Shown: positions 1 to 9,342 of the stretch, one piece after another | How the letters are laid out: every line of letters starts with the position of its first letter | How positions within the stretch are numbered: position 1 is the stretch's first letter | From: an uncultured Dysgonomonas sp. | Lineage (GTDB): Bacteria; Bacteroidota; Bacteroidia; Bacteroidales; Dysgonomonadaceae | Direction: 5' to 3' | Length of the DNA stretch: 64,000 bases | NCBI RefSeq assembly: GCF_900079725.1 | Contig: NZ_LT599032.1 | Coordinates: 1,704,209 to 1,768,208 of the forward strand | Notes under the pieces: model-generated | What the model saw: only the letters and a program-made list of their open reading frames with translations | The model's database searches: none | Told to the model about the DNA's origin: nothing | Program-made: the position numbers and the translations under genes

Positions 1-1
1 A

Positions 2-817
2 ATCCGCATATTCAGAATGCGCGACAATGCTTTGCGTATGCAATCTTCGTGTCATGGCATTATGATGGCCGAACTGCCTGTGGAAGTATTCGAAGAAACT
101 GTACTGAAAGCTGTAAAACTAAACGAACGCTTCATACCCCCATACGGTAGCGGAGCTTCATTATATATACGCCCGTTATTGCTGGGCATGGGTGCACAAG
201 TAGGAGTAAAACCGGCTAACGAATACCTGTTCCTTGTATTCGTTACACCTGTAGGACCTTACTTCAAGGAAGGATTTAAACCTACTCCTGTAGCCATTCT
301 TCGCGGATTTGACCGTGCTGCGCCGCTGGGCACAGGTACCATAAAAATAGGAGGAAACTACGCAGCCAGCCTAGTAGCCGGAAACAAAGCTCACGAAATG
401 GGTTATTCGGCTGTATTATATCTGGACGCTAAAGAAAAGAAATACCTGGACGAGTGCGGCCCTGCCAATTTCTTTGGAATTAAGAATAATACATACATCA
501 CCCCTCTTTCTTCATCCATATTGCCATCCATCACCAATAAAAGCCTGATGCAACTGGCAGAAGACATGGGGATGAAAGTGGAGCGCAGACAAGTGGCTGA
601 AGAAGAACTGGCGACATTCGAAGAAGCCGGACAGGTGGGTACCGCTGCCGTTATAAGCCCTATATTAAGGGTAGATGACATAGACGAAAACAAATCGTAT
701 GCAATATCCAAAGATGGAAATGCAGGCCCTGTGAGCACAAAATTATATAACAAACTGAGAGGTATACAACTCGGTGACGAACCCGACACTCATGGTTGGG
801 TTACCGTATTAGAATAA
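2..817 (+). CDS. ilvE: Branched-chain amino acid aminotransferase, 5'-truncated by window edge
   Basis: PLP-dependent fold type IV transaminase that interconverts valine, leucine and isoleucine with their 2-oxo acids in the cytoplasm. The reading frame is open to the left edge, and the residues before the first Met (IRIF then RMRDNALRM) are typical internal IlvE sequence, so roughly the last three quarters of a protein of about 340 residues are present. Visible family features are the IRPLLLG segment, the GGNYAAS stretch and the ECGPANFFGI segment. The PLP lysine lies in KIGGNYAAS. lptB follows after an 18-nt gap, so the two may be co-transcribed. Identification is confident; the true start lies outside the window. 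Confidence 0.93.
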   Translation: MRIFRMRDNALRMQSSCHGIMMAELPVEVFEETVLKAVKLNERFIPPYGSGASLYIRPLLLGMGAQVGVKPANEYLFLVFVTPVGPYFKEGFKPTPVAILRGFDRAAPLGTGTIKIGGNYAASLVAGNKAHEMGYSAVLYLDAKEKKYLDECGPANFFGIKNNTYITPLSSSILPSITNKSLMQLAEDMGMKVERRQVAEEELATFEEAGQVGTAAVISPILRVDDIDENKSYAISKDGNAGPVSTKLYNKLRGIQLGDEPDTHGWVTVLE

Positions 818-835
818 GCATCCTTATAAGCAGGC

Positions 836-1630
836 ATGGAGGAAAAAATAGAAGAAATTACTGTACCGGAGGAGAAGCACATGGTGCTGCGTACCGAAAA
901 TCTGGTTAAACGATACAAATCGAGAACAGTTGTCAATCACGTTTCTATAGACGTGAAACAAGGTGAGATCGTAGGTTTGCTCGGCCCCAACGGGGCGGGT
1001 AAGACTACCACTTTCTACATGACTGTAGGACTTGTAATGCCTAATGAGGGTAAAATCTTTCTCAACGAACAGGAGATAACAAAATTTCCCGTATACAAGC
1101 GTGCACAGAACGGAATCGGATATCTGGCCCAGGAAGCATCCATCTTCCGGAAAATGACTGTGGAAGATAATATACGTTCTATCCTGGAAATGACTAAAAC
1201 TTCAGCCGCTTATCAGAAGGAGAAGTTGGAAAGCCTCATTGAAGAATTCGGATTGCAAAAAGTAAGGAAAAACTTGGGGGACAGGCTCTCCGGAGGTGAG
1301 CGCCGGCGTTCTGAAATAGCCCGTTGTCTGGCTATAGACCCTAAATTCATCATGCTCGATGAACCTTTCGCCGGAGTAGACCCCATTGCTGTACAGGATA
1401 TACAGGAAATCGTAGCCAAGCTCAAATATAAAAACATCGGAATACTTATCACCGACCACAATGTGGACGAAACACTCAGTATTACCGACCGGGCATACCT
1501 GTTGTTCGAAGGAAAAGTTTTATTTCAGGGCACAGCCGAACAGCTTGCCAACAATGAGATAGTAAGAGAAAAATACCTCGGACGCGATTTCGAGCTGAAA
1601 CGTCGTAACTTCGAACATCTGAAAGAGTAA
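836..1630 (+). CDS. lptB: LPS export ABC transporter ATP-binding protein LptB
   Basis: Cytoplasmic ATPase of the LptB2FG transporter that extracts lipopolysaccharide from the inner membrane for delivery to the outer membrane. A complete ABC domain is visible: Walker A GPNGAGKT at residues 50-57, the signature LSGGERRR, Walker B FIMLDEP followed by the LptB-typical FAGVDPIAV, and the switch histidine in ITDHNV. The family usually begins near [12 protein letters not shown], which here is an internal Met at 881 preceded by a purine-rich GGAGGAGAAG. Translation could therefore start at 836 or 881. Its C-terminal tail (RDFELKRR) fits LptB. Other lpt genes are not in the window. Confidence 0.93.
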   Translation: MEEKIEEITVPEEKHMVLRTENLVKRYKSRTVVNHVSIDVKQGEIVGLLGPNGAGKTTTFYMTVGLVMPNEGKIFLNEQEITKFPVYKRAQNGIGYLAQEASIFRKMTVEDNIRSILEMTKTSAAYQKEKLESLIEEFGLQKVRKNLGDRLSGGERRRSEIARCLAIDPKFIMLDEPFAGVDPIAVQDIQEIVAKLKYKNIGILITDHNVDETLSITDRAYLLFEGKVLFQGTAEQLANNEIVREKYLGRDFELKRRNFEHLKE

Positions 1631-1719
1631 TATATCAACCCTCCGGAAATTATTATTACAAAGCAACTTTACAAACACAACTGATAGAAAGACATAATAT
1701 CACCCCGATATACAGCCAA

Positions 1720-1761
1720 TTCTATTCTTATTTTTGTTATAAAAAACAAAATAGAATAGAT
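1720..1761. terminator. AT-rich hairpin downstream of lptB
   Basis: An imperfect inverted repeat (about TTCTATTCT-TATTTTTGTT paired with AACAAAATAGAATAGA, arms 1720-1738 and 1745-1761) with a short loop lies between lptB and the ruvX promoter. It has few GC pairs and no clear U-tract, so it may only be a weak terminator or a processing hairpin. Confidence 0.35.
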
Positions 1762-1808
1762 TCAGACTATTTACTTAATTAGATTAGAGATAAATAAAGA
1801 TTTTTATC

Positions 1809-1816
1809 TACCTTTG
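1809..1816 (+). promoter_or_regulatory. Bacteroidetes -7 element upstream of ruvX
   Basis: TACCTTTG matches the TAnnTTTG -7 consensus of the Bacteroidetes primary sigma factor. I see no good -33 TTG at the usual spacing. The predicted transcription start lies only a few nucleotides before the ATG at 1826, so the ruvX mRNA may be nearly leaderless. Confidence 0.6.
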
Positions 1817-1825
1817 TTTTTTAAT

Positions 1826-2251
1826 ATGGGAAGATTTTTGGCTTTAGATTATGGGACAAAGCGAACAGGCATAGCGGTTTCCGATACGCTTAAAATTATT
1901 GCTAACGGCTTGACTACTGTTCCTACTCATACTCTGTTCGATTATCTTAAAACCTATCTGGAAAGAGAAGATGTAGAGCGCATCATAGTTGGCTTACCCA
2001 AGCAAATGAATAACGAATATTCTGAGAATATGAAGCATATTCGCCCGTTTGTGAAAAAGCTGCAAAACCTTTATCCGGATATCCCTGTTGAAATGTACGA
2101 CGAACGCTTTACATCAGCCTTAGCTCAAAAAACAATGATTGATGCGGGTCTAAAAAAGAAAGACAGGCAAAACAAAGCTCTTGTAGACGAAATCAGTGCG
2201 GTCATTATACTGCAAAGCTATATGGAGAGCCTGCGATTACAAAACAAATGA
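1826..2251 (+). CDS. ruvX: RuvX/YqgF-family putative pre-16S rRNA nuclease
   Basis: RNase H-fold protein of the YqgF family, 141 residues. E. coli YqgF processes the 5' end of 16S rRNA, and the family was earlier annotated as a Holliday junction resolvase. Key motifs are the first acidic strand FLALDYGTKRTGIAVSD, VERIIVGLPKQMN, the YDERFTSALA segment and the C-terminal VDEISAVIILQSY. The frame is open to a TTG at 1814, but the ATG at 1826 gives the family N-terminus (MGRFLALDYG) and sits behind a good -7 element, so I place the start there. def follows after 13 nt. Confidence 0.9.
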   Translation: MGRFLALDYGTKRTGIAVSDTLKIIANGLTTVPTHTLFDYLKTYLEREDVERIIVGLPKQMNNEYSENMKHIRPFVKKLQNLYPDIPVEMYDERFTSALAQKTMIDAGLKKKDRQNKALVDEISAVIILQSYMESLRLQNK

Positions 2252-2264
2252 ACAATAAAAAAAT

Positions 2265-2828
2265 ATGATACTACCCATATATCTGTATGGTCATTCGGTG
2301 CTAAGAAAGAAAAGCAGAGATATCTCACCCGACTACCCCAATCTGAAAGAACTTATCGAAAATATGTTCGAAACCATGTACAATGCTGATGGTATCGGAT
2401 TAGCCGCTCCCCAGATAGGACTGGATATACGCCTCTTTGTTATCGACTTAGAGCCTTTAGCCGAAGACAATCCAATCTACTCAGGATTCAAGAAAGTATT
2501 TATCAATCCGGTTATTATTGAAGAAACAGGTGAGGTAGTAAAAATGGAAGAAGGTTGCCTAAGCATTCCGGGTATCAATGAGAGTGTAGACAGGAATGAA
2601 AAAATCCGGATACAATATCTCGACGAAAATTTTGTTTCTCATGACGAAGTATACGATGCTTTTTTTGCACGTTGTATACAGCACGAATACGATCATATAG
2701 AGGGAATCTTGTTTATAGACAAGATATCAGGCATACGCAAACAATTAATAAAAAGCAAACTGAATAATTTAATAAAAGGGCGGACAAATTGTCATTACAA
2801 AGTAAAACCTTCGGATAATAAAAATTGA
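2265..2828 (+). CDS. def: Peptide deformylase
   Basis: Metalloenzyme that removes the N-formyl group from nascent proteins. All three signature motifs are present: [18 protein letters not shown] with the metal-binding Cys98, and the HEYDH metal site (His140, Glu141, His144). At 187 residues it has normal length. It begins 13 nt after ruvX and ends 19 nt before the first polysaccharide export gene, so it looks like part of the unit that starts at the 1809 promoter. The C-terminal tail is slightly basic, as in Bacteroidales homologues. Confidence 0.95.
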   Translation: MILPIYLYGHSVLRKKSRDISPDYPNLKELIENMFETMYNADGIGLAAPQIGLDIRLFVIDLEPLAEDNPIYSGFKKVFINPVIIEETGEVVKMEEGCLSIPGINESVDRNEKIRIQYLDENFVSHDEVYDAFFARCIQHEYDHIEGILFIDKISGIRKQLIKSKLNNLIKGRTNCHYKVKPSDNKN

Positions 2829-2847
2829 GAAACCGGATATATAATTT

Positions 2848-3660
2848 ATGAAAAGCCTAACAAAAGTACTTTTAATACTGTTTTGTATTATCTCCAGTCT
2901 CAGTTCTTGTGTAACCAACAAGCAAACGGATTTGCTGCAAGATATAAAACTGAATTACCCTCAGTTGATGGTCAAGGCAGAAGAATATAAAGTAATTCCC
3001 GGAGATCAGTTAAGCATCATTGTATATGCATGGGATCGCGAAACCGCAAATATGTTTGCAGGATATAGCCCCCAATATACATACAGAGGTATGAACGAAT
3101 CGACAGGTGTCAGTGTAGGCTCCGAAATCAGAAGTCTGGAAAACACATGGAACATAAGACCTACAACCGTCTATGCCGATGGTACTATTAACTTTCCTTA
3201 TGTTGGAAAAATATATGTACAAGGGCTTACCCTCCTGCAAATAAAAACCGCCATCAGCCAAAAACTAAATACCTTCTCGGAAGGAACTATGGCCGATGTT
3301 ACACTAGCCAACAGGTATTTCAGCGTACTGGGAGAAGCCGGAGCAAACAGGATAACGATGACCAGCACTTCTATGACAATATATCAGGCACTATCCATAG
3401 CCACAAATATCGGGCCTTACGGCGACCGGTCCAAGGTGACCATTATCAGGCAAAATGCCAGCGGATCACTCACTAAAACATTCGACCTGAGAAGCAAAGA
3501 TATTATCGACACTGAATTTTATTATATACAGCCAAACGATGTTATATATGTACCTCAGACCAAAGGAAAATTCCTGGGGGCAACCACATCATTTACAGGA
3601 GTTTTCGGCATGCTAACATCACTAGCCGGAGTTATAATATTAATACTCAGAATCTTTTAA
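2848..3660 (+). CDS. Wza-like polysaccharide export outer-membrane lipoprotein (first copy)
   Basis: Predicted outer-membrane polysaccharide export (OPX) protein that would form the export channel for capsule or exopolysaccharide. It starts with a lipoprotein signal (ISSLSSC, lipid Cys near residue 21). A Poly_export domain follows (EYKVIPGDQLSIIVYAW and YADGTINFPYVGKIYVQGLT), then an SLBB-like segment ending in FYYIQPNDVIYVPQ, and finally a C-terminal hydrophobic helix. At 270 residues it is shorter than E. coli Wza and resembles the compact Bacteroidetes form. A paralogue lies 91 nt downstream and a Wzc-like kinase follows. The exported polymer cannot be predicted because no glycosyltransferases are nearby. 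Confidence 0.88.
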   Translation: MKSLTKVLLILFCIISSLSSCVTNKQTDLLQDIKLNYPQLMVKAEEYKVIPGDQLSIIVYAWDRETANMFAGYSPQYTYRGMNESTGVSVGSEIRSLENTWNIRPTTVYADGTINFPYVGKIYVQGLTLLQIKTAISQKLNTFSEGTMADVTLANRYFSVLGEAGANRITMTSTSMTIYQALSIATNIGPYGDRSKVTIIRQNASGSLTKTFDLRSKDIIDTEFYYIQPNDVIYVPQTKGKFLGATTSFTGVFGMLTSLAGVIILILRIF

Positions 3661-3726
3661 TATGAAAACGAGCATGAATAATAACTCACCGGAGTACATG
3701 ATAATTTTGTCATGCGAGTTTCCATA
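3661..3726. repeat. Intercistronic inverted repeat between the two export-protein genes
   Basis: Arms 3661-3677 and 3710-3726 are imperfect inverted copies of 17 nt (about 14 of 17 matching) around a 32-nt loop. No U-tract follows, so it is more likely an mRNA processing or stabilising hairpin than a strong terminator. Confidence 0.4.
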
Positions 3727-3751
3727 CATCCATTAAAAACAAAATTATTGT

Positions 3752-4498
3752 ATGAAATACACATTATATTTTCTGTTACTCAGCATATCCATCTCAGGTA
3801 TTTTCTCTTCCTGTATATCGAGCGAAGAGATAAACTACCTTCAGGCTATTGACAAACAGTATCCCCTGCAGGAATTTAAAGAATATAAACTGGATGTCGG
3901 AGATATGATATCATGTGCTATTTCATCCAGCGACCAGGAGTTGGTTAGTACTTTCAATACAGTAATTACCAATAACCAGAATGTATTGAAAACATATACG
4001 ATCTACGAAGACAGTACTGTTATACTTCCGTTTTTCGGTACAGCCAAAGTTGCCGGGCATACCATACAAGAAGCCGAAATCATTGTACAAAACCTGATGC
4101 AACAATCTGTAAAAGATGTACAAGTAAAAGTAACTATGGCCAATAATTTTTTCTATATTTATGCCAACGATAAAAGAGGTTCTTATCAGGTATATAAAGA
4201 CAATATGACTATTTATCAGGCATTGGCCATATCACAACAGACCACCGGCCTGATGGATCTTACCAGGGTAAGTATAGTGCGAAAAGGACCGGATGGAAAT
4301 ACACAGGTAAAAACATTCGACCTGAGGAGTCAGGATGTAATTCAGTCCGAATATTATTATATTAAGCCAAACGATGTAATTTATTTCCCTACAAATAAAA
4401 ACTCATTCTTCAATATAAGCTCAATGAGTTCATTTATCACAACAATGTCAGTTCCCTTGCAGTTCTTGCTATATTCAATCATATACCGGGGATTTTAG
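3752..4498 (+). CDS. Wza-like polysaccharide export outer-membrane lipoprotein (second copy)
   Basis: Second OPX-family lipoprotein, 248 residues, with lipobox GIFSSC near residue 20. It shares the architecture of the preceding gene: an N-terminal Poly_export domain (EYKLDVGDMISCAIS, STVILPFFGTAKVAGHT), a middle segment with the shared MTIYQALAI, a shared FDLRSQDVIQSEYYYIKPNDVIYFP and a hydrophobic C-terminal helix. The two proteins are diverged paralogues, which suggests an old tandem duplication, perhaps giving a hetero-oligomeric channel or one for a second polymer. The BY-kinase gene starts 120 nt downstream. Confidence 0.86.
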   Translation: MKYTLYFLLLSISISGIFSSCISSEEINYLQAIDKQYPLQEFKEYKLDVGDMISCAISSSDQELVSTFNTVITNNQNVLKTYTIYEDSTVILPFFGTAKVAGHTIQEAEIIVQNLMQQSVKDVQVKVTMANNFFYIYANDKRGSYQVYKDNMTIYQALAISQQTTGLMDLTRVSIVRKGPDGNTQVKTFDLRSQDVIQSEYYYIKPNDVIYFPTNKNSFFNISSMSSFITTMSVPLQFLLYSIIYRGF

Positions 4499-4618
4499 AT
4501 AAAAGAGCGAGCAGACACAGATGTAGAGAGATAAAAGACAATAAACATTCAGTTAGTGATGATAATTAATTGAAGAACAAAGACCCAAACATAAGCGTTA
4601 TAGAAACAGATAGTTATC

Positions 4619-7024
4619 ATGGATAATAACAATAAAAAAGTAATAGAGTCCGATCCCTATTTCGAGGAAGTAAAAACAAAGACAAACATCTCATTCGATT
4701 TTGTCCTTTGGTTTTACCGTATATTGAAATACTGGTATCTATTTATTATATCGGTTGCCCTATTTCTTGGCTATGCATACATCAAGAATAAATCATGGGT
4801 ACCTGTATTCTATGTTCAGGCCCTGATGATTTTGGAAGATAGGAACACGGCCAGTGTTGTTGCAGGATCTGTACCAACAGGAACATTATTACGCAATACA
4901 GAAAATCAGCAAATTGTATTAAAATCTTATGGACTAACCGAAAGGACGGTAAAAAGTTTGCCGGCTAAAATGCGTATCGAGTATTATATACAGACCCGTT
5001 TCAAATATATCAGCCTATATACAGACACTCCTATCGAAATAGAAATGATCGATATTAAGCCTGAAGCATATAATTACGCGTACGAAGTCACATATATCGA
5101 TCAGGAAAAATGCGAAATCAGTTATAAAGAAAATCCTGAATCAGAAACTAAAATCTCTTTGATAGCCCCATTCGATCAAGAAATTGACTATAAGCTATTC
5201 AGGATAAAACTACATAAGACTCCTAATTTCAGAAAAGATGTCAAAGGTGCTTTTAAACCGGACATATCAACATTCAACTTCAGATTCCTTTCGGAAGCTC
5301 AACTTATTGGAATGTATAGCGGGCGTATAGGCTCTGCCCTCCAAAACAATTCGTCTATCCTATCCATATCCATGTCAGGCACCAATCCTGCTAAGGATGT
5401 AGATTACCTGAACGTATTACTTAAAGAATTTGAAAATTACAACTTAGCTCTAAAAAACGAGCAGGCTGAGCTTACAATAGAATTTCTCGACAACCAGTTG
5501 AAATTAATTAACGATTCCCTGGATATCTCACGCTTCAAACTCGAAAGATTTCAGAAGGAAACCGGTGTATATGATGTTTCATCCCAATCTTTAAGAATAG
5601 CTCTCGACAGTGCAGACAGGGAAAAAGACGCTCTCGCTTTAAGAGAAAAATCGGTATTGCTCCTGACCGAAAAAATGAAGGAGAAAATACTCGGAACTGA
5701 CGATTTAATGGATCCGGCTAGTATGAATATCCGGAATCCTAAACTAAGTGAATTCGTAGTAACATATAATGAATTATTACAAAAAGCGCGCAATCTGGGT
5801 GCAAAAAACCCATTATACAATAAAACCATAGATGAGCTGAACGACCTAAGGGTGAAAATTTTACAAGAAATCCAAGTCTCCCAGATCAATCTTCAAAACC
5901 AGAAAGATGCCCTAGTACGAAAGTATGAAGTGCTACAGTTAAAAATAGATAATCTCCCCCCTCAGGAGCGGGATTTGATAAAGTTTCAGCGGGAGTTCCG
6001 TGTAAATGAAATGTATCACCAGTATCTTACTCAAAGACAATATGAGGCCAAGATACAAAAGGCGTCAAATACACCGGACAACTTTATATGGGAAGCACCG
6101 CGGCAAATGGGCGGAGCTGTAAATGGCGGAGAAATAGGTAAGAACTATACATATTACTTTATTATAGGTCTCATCCTACCATTATGCTTTGTGGTACTGA
6201 AAGAAGAAATTTTGAATTTCTCGATTACAACGAAAGAAGAATGTGAAAAAATTTCAGGATTCCCCGTTATCGGTACAATAGAAAATGTTTCCAAAAAACT
6301 CAACAATGGAGTGGTTTTAGTCAAGAATTATCCGAAATCGAGCTTTGCCGAATCGTTCCGTAACATGCGAGTCCGGATAGAATATATGGCGCAGCGGGAA
6401 AATAAAATAACAGTCTTGGTTACATCTACCGAGCCGGCTGACGGCAAAACATTCATAGCCACAAACATTGCATCTGTGTATCAACTGATGGGTAAAAAAG
6501 TTATCATTGTAGACTTAGACCTTCGTCGCCCCTCGGTTGCTAAAACACTACAAATTGATTCGCAGAAAGGGATATCGAACTACCTGATAGGTCAGGTTAC
6601 ACTGGATGAAATCATATACTCTCATCCCGATTATGGCTTCGATATTATTCCTGCCGGAACACTGCCTCCAAACCCAAGTGAGTTAATAAAAACGGCTAAG
6701 ACAAAACAAGTACTGGAACACCTGAAGGAAATGTACGACTATGTAATCATCGACTGTAGCCCCGTAGGACTGGTTTCGGATGCATATATACTATCCGAAA
6801 TAGCTGATACAACATTGTTTGTTGTACGCCGAGCCAAGACAAACAAATCATTCTTCAAGAGCGTGATTACCCAGCTGAAATATGACGGCGTAGAAGATAT
6901 AGCACTTGTGTTCAATGATGTTAAAGGACGTGAAGGTTATTACGGAACATCCCGTTATTATGGCGACAGGACATATTACCTCAAGAAGAATTCGTATTAT
7001 CACGACGACTATTTCGAAAACTAA
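4619..7024 (+). CDS. Wzc-like polysaccharide co-polymerase / tyrosine autokinase
   Basis: Inner-membrane chain-length regulator fused to a cytoplasmic BY-kinase, 801 residues. The N-terminal Wzz-type domain begins with a membrane helix near residues 30-55. A long periplasmic coiled-coil region (about 280-480) leads to a second helix near 515-535. The kinase domain has Walker A EPADGKTFIATN near 604-615, Walker A' VIIVDLDLRRP near 628-638 and Walker B DYVIIDCSPV near 707-716. The C-terminal tail is tyrosine-rich (YYGTSRYYGDRTYY and more), the usual autophosphorylation cluster. With the two Wza-like proteins it forms the transenvelope export machine. A terminator follows directly. Confidence 0.92.
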   Translation: MDNNNKKVIESDPYFEEVKTKTNISFDFVLWFYRILKYWYLFIISVALFLGYAYIKNKSWVPVFYVQALMILEDRNTASVVAGSVPTGTLLRNTENQQIVLKSYGLTERTVKSLPAKMRIEYYIQTRFKYISLYTDTPIEIEMIDIKPEAYNYAYEVTYIDQEKCEISYKENPESETKISLIAPFDQEIDYKLFRIKLHKTPNFRKDVKGAFKPDISTFNFRFLSEAQLIGMYSGRIGSALQNNSSILSISMSGTNPAKDVDYLNVLLKEFENYNLALKNEQAELTIEFLDNQLKLINDSLDISRFKLERFQKETGVYDVSSQSLRIALDSADREKDALALREKSVLLLTEKMKEKILGTDDLMDPASMNIRNPKLSEFVVTYNELLQKARNLGAKNPLYNKTIDELNDLRVKILQEIQVSQINLQNQKDALVRKYEVLQLKIDNLPPQERDLIKFQREFRVNEMYHQYLTQRQYEAKIQKASNTPDNFIWEAPRQMGGAVNGGEIGKNYTYYFIIGLILPLCFVVLKEEILNFSITTKEECEKISGFPVIGTIENVSKKLNNGVVLVKNYPKSSFAESFRNMRVRIEYMAQRENKITVLVTSTEPADGKTFIATNIASVYQLMGKKVIIVDLDLRRPSVAKTLQIDSQKGISNYLIGQVTLDEIIYSHPDYGFDIIPAGTLPPNPSELIKTAKTKQVLEHLKEMYDYVIIDCSPVGLVSDAYILSEIADTTLFVVRRAKTNKSFFKSVITQLKYDGVEDIALVFNDVKGREGYYGTSRYYGDRTYYLKKNSYYHDDYFEN

Positions 7025-7038
7025 AAAATATATTAAAA

Positions 7039-7069
7039 AGAGAGACTCCGGCAGTCTCTCTTCTTTTTT
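7039..7069 (+). terminator. Rho-independent terminator after the wzc-like gene
   Basis: A perfect stem AGAGAGACT / AGTCTCTCT (7039-7047 and 7053-7061) has the 5-nt loop CCGGC and runs into a T-rich tract through 7069. It closes the ruvX-def-export unit. Confidence 0.85.
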
Positions 7070-7085
7070 GTTAACGTATTATTCA

Positions 7086-7093
7086 TATATTTG
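7086..7093 (+). promoter_or_regulatory. -7 element for the TPR gene
   Basis: TATATTTG is a full TAnnTTTG match 27 nt upstream of the GTG start at 7120. A TTG lies at 7068-7070, somewhat closer than the usual -33 spacing. Confidence 0.5.
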
Positions 7094-7119
7094 CTGCTCA
7101 ATGATTAATACAATCTATC

Positions 7120-9174
7120 GTGAAGAGATTTTTATTTTCAATACTTGTTCTGATAAACAGCCTGATCGCAGTTTCCCAGATTAATACCGACCGTGTAATC
7201 TTAATAGGACGTAACTCACTCTATTTCGAAGATTATGTCTTGGCGATACAATACTTCAATCAGGCCATAAAAGCAAAACCGTACCTTGCAGAGCCTTACT
7301 TTTACCGTGCTATTGCAAAATATTATCTCGACGATTACAGAGGTACAGAAGATGATTGTACACTGGCTCTGGAAAGAAACCCTTTCATGTCAAAAGCTTA
7401 TCAGCTACGAGCCGACGCCCGCCAGAATCAGAATAACTATGACGGAGCATTAGAAGATTACAAAGTTTCGCTGGAGGTATATCCGAACGATAAATTCGCA
7501 TTAATCAACATGGGTATAGTCAATATCCAAAAGAAGGATTACGAAGAAGCCGAAAAATATCTGAACACCCTGCTTAAATCCTATCCGACCTATACACAAG
7601 GCTTCCTTACCAGAGGAGCACTATATCAGGAAAAAGGGGATACTGTGCAGGCATTCGAAAATTATAACCAAGCTATAAAACTCGACAAATACCTACCCCA
7701 ATCCTACTCTATGCGCGGGTTGCTCCATTATTATAAAAAGGACTATGACAAAGCAATGGCCGACCTTGACGAAGCCATACGTATAGACCCGCTTCAATCC
7801 GGCAATTATATCAACCGGGGATTGATACGGTATTCAAAGAATGACCTGCGCGGAGCAATGTCCGACTACGATAAAGTTATCGACCTCGACCCGAATAATA
7901 TAATTGCCCGTTTCAACCGAGGGTTATTACGGTCACAAGTAGGTGACGACAATCGTGCTATAGCCGATTTCGATGTAGTATTGAAGTTTGAACCGAACAA
8001 CTATATTGCATATTTCAACCGCTCCCTGATAAAGAATAACATTGGAGATTACACAGGATCTTTGGAAGACCTGAATGTTGTGTTGGCCGAATATCCCGAA
8101 TTTTATCACGGATTTTATATGCGTTCCGAGATCAAACGTCGCCAAAACGACCTGAAAGGTGCTGAACGGGATTTCAATTATGCACGTAATGAGGAAAGCC
8201 GTAAGAACAAAGAAATACTGGCCGGACAAACCGAAGAAAAATCAGACAAAGATAAGACTAGGGAAAAATCAGACAAAGATATTGACAAATTTAACCTGCT
8301 CGTTGTAGCTGATAAGACGGAAGAAGAAAAAAGCAAATATAATAATGATACCAGAGGCCGTATACAGAATAAGCAGGTCAAACTCGATCTGGAGCCTCAG
8401 TTTATTGTTTCATATTACGAAAAACCGAACGATATCCGCCGATTTGTGTATTACAGCCAGCTTATCGACAATATAAACAAACGGGCGATACTTCCTAAGA
8501 AACTCAGAATCACCAACAGTGAAGCTTCCCTGAACGAATTCCAGATACAGGAACACTTCAGGTCGATAGACGACTTGTCGAAACGTATTGCCGATCAGCC
8601 GGCAAATGCCGACCTGTATTTTGCCAGAGCTATGGATTATATGCTCGTGCAGGATTTTACCAACTCTATCGAAGACTTTAATAAGGCAATAAGCCTCGAT
8701 CCGAAATTTACGCTGGCATACTTCAATCTGGCCGTTGTATATACAAAACAACTCAATCTGAGGGAGAATGTACCTGAGTATGAAAAGAAAAGTGATCAAA
8801 CGGATTTGGCTACCTTGGGCGGTATAAAGAAAGATAACTCATTACCCGCTACAACAACTATTGTAGACCCGGGCAAAATGGAGTACGACCTGATTGTCAA
8901 GAATTATAATAAGGTGATAGAACTCAATCCTGAATTTATCTATGCTTATTACAACAGGGCGGGAATACGCTACAAGCAAAACGATTACCGTGCCGCCATA
9001 CTAGACTACAACGAGGCTCTCAGACGCGATCCTGAATTTGCCGAAGGATATTACAACAGGGGATTAAGCCGCTTCCAGGTCAAAGACAAAGACCGTGCGC
9101 TCGACGATATGCGTAAAGCCGGGGAAATGGGCGTTGTGGAGGCTTATAGTATAATCAAACGCATGACAGAATAA
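7120..9174 (+). CDS. Exported tetratricopeptide-repeat protein
   Basis: 684-residue TPR protein of unknown role, probably a periplasmic or outer-membrane-associated scaffold. The GTG start gives a clean signal peptide (KRFLFSILVLINSLIAVSQ). At least eight TPR units fill roughly residues 25-350 (repeats such as AIKLDKYLPQSYSMRG and AIRIDPLQSGNYINRG). A charged linker near 365-410 contains a duplicated EKSDKD segment. A second TPR block occupies the C-terminus from about residue 495. It has its own promoter and terminator, so its position next to the export genes may be incidental. Confidence 0.85.
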   Translation: MKRFLFSILVLINSLIAVSQINTDRVILIGRNSLYFEDYVLAIQYFNQAIKAKPYLAEPYFYRAIAKYYLDDYRGTEDDCTLALERNPFMSKAYQLRADARQNQNNYDGALEDYKVSLEVYPNDKFALINMGIVNIQKKDYEEAEKYLNTLLKSYPTYTQGFLTRGALYQEKGDTVQAFENYNQAIKLDKYLPQSYSMRGLLHYYKKDYDKAMADLDEAIRIDPLQSGNYINRGLIRYSKNDLRGAMSDYDKVIDLDPNNIIARFNRGLLRSQVGDDNRAIADFDVVLKFEPNNYIAYFNRSLIKNNIGDYTGSLEDLNVVLAEYPEFYHGFYMRSEIKRRQNDLKGAERDFNYARNEESRKNKEILAGQTEEKSDKDKTREKSDKDIDKFNLLVVADKTEEEKSKYNNDTRGRIQNKQVKLDLEPQFIVSYYEKPNDIRRFVYYSQLIDNINKRAILPKKLRITNSEASLNEFQIQEHFRSIDDLSKRIADQPANADLYFARAMDYMLVQDFTNSIEDFNKAISLDPKFTLAYFNLAVVYTKQLNLRENVPEYEKKSDQTDLATLGGIKKDNSLPATTTIVDPGKMEYDLIVKNYNKVIELNPEFIYAYYNRAGIRYKQNDYRAAILDYNEALRRDPEFAEGYYNRGLSRFQVKDKDRALDDMRKAGEMGVVEAYSIIKRMTE

Positions 9175-9191
9175 ATTAAAATACTCCCGAT

Positions 9192-9237
9192 AATATTCCT
9201 CATAGAACTGTATAAATTTCTATGAGGAATATTTTTT
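9192..9237 (+). terminator. Rho-independent terminator after the TPR gene
   Basis: A 16-bp perfect stem (AATATTCCTCATAGAA at 9192-9207, complement at 9218-9233) with a 10-nt loop is followed by a T-run. Confidence 0.85.
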
Positions 9238-9342
9238 ATACCTATTCTTCAATCTTCTACAAAAATTTTATCTATATAGTCAGAGTCGACAGCCTTTAGC
9301 TACTGGCTTGTAGCTCTTTGAAGTATTATTCAGCCCCTTCAA

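Noticed and set aside
6906-7184. 92-codon plus-strand ORF overlapping the end of the wzc-like gene and the start of the TPR gene
   Set aside because: It runs through the intrinsic terminator and is out of frame with both real genes; the sequence is low-quality and unlike any protein.
8220-8300. Duplicated AAAAATCAGACAAAGAT segments in the TPR gene
   Set aside because: In-frame duplication in a charged linker between TPR blocks; ordinary low-complexity expansion.
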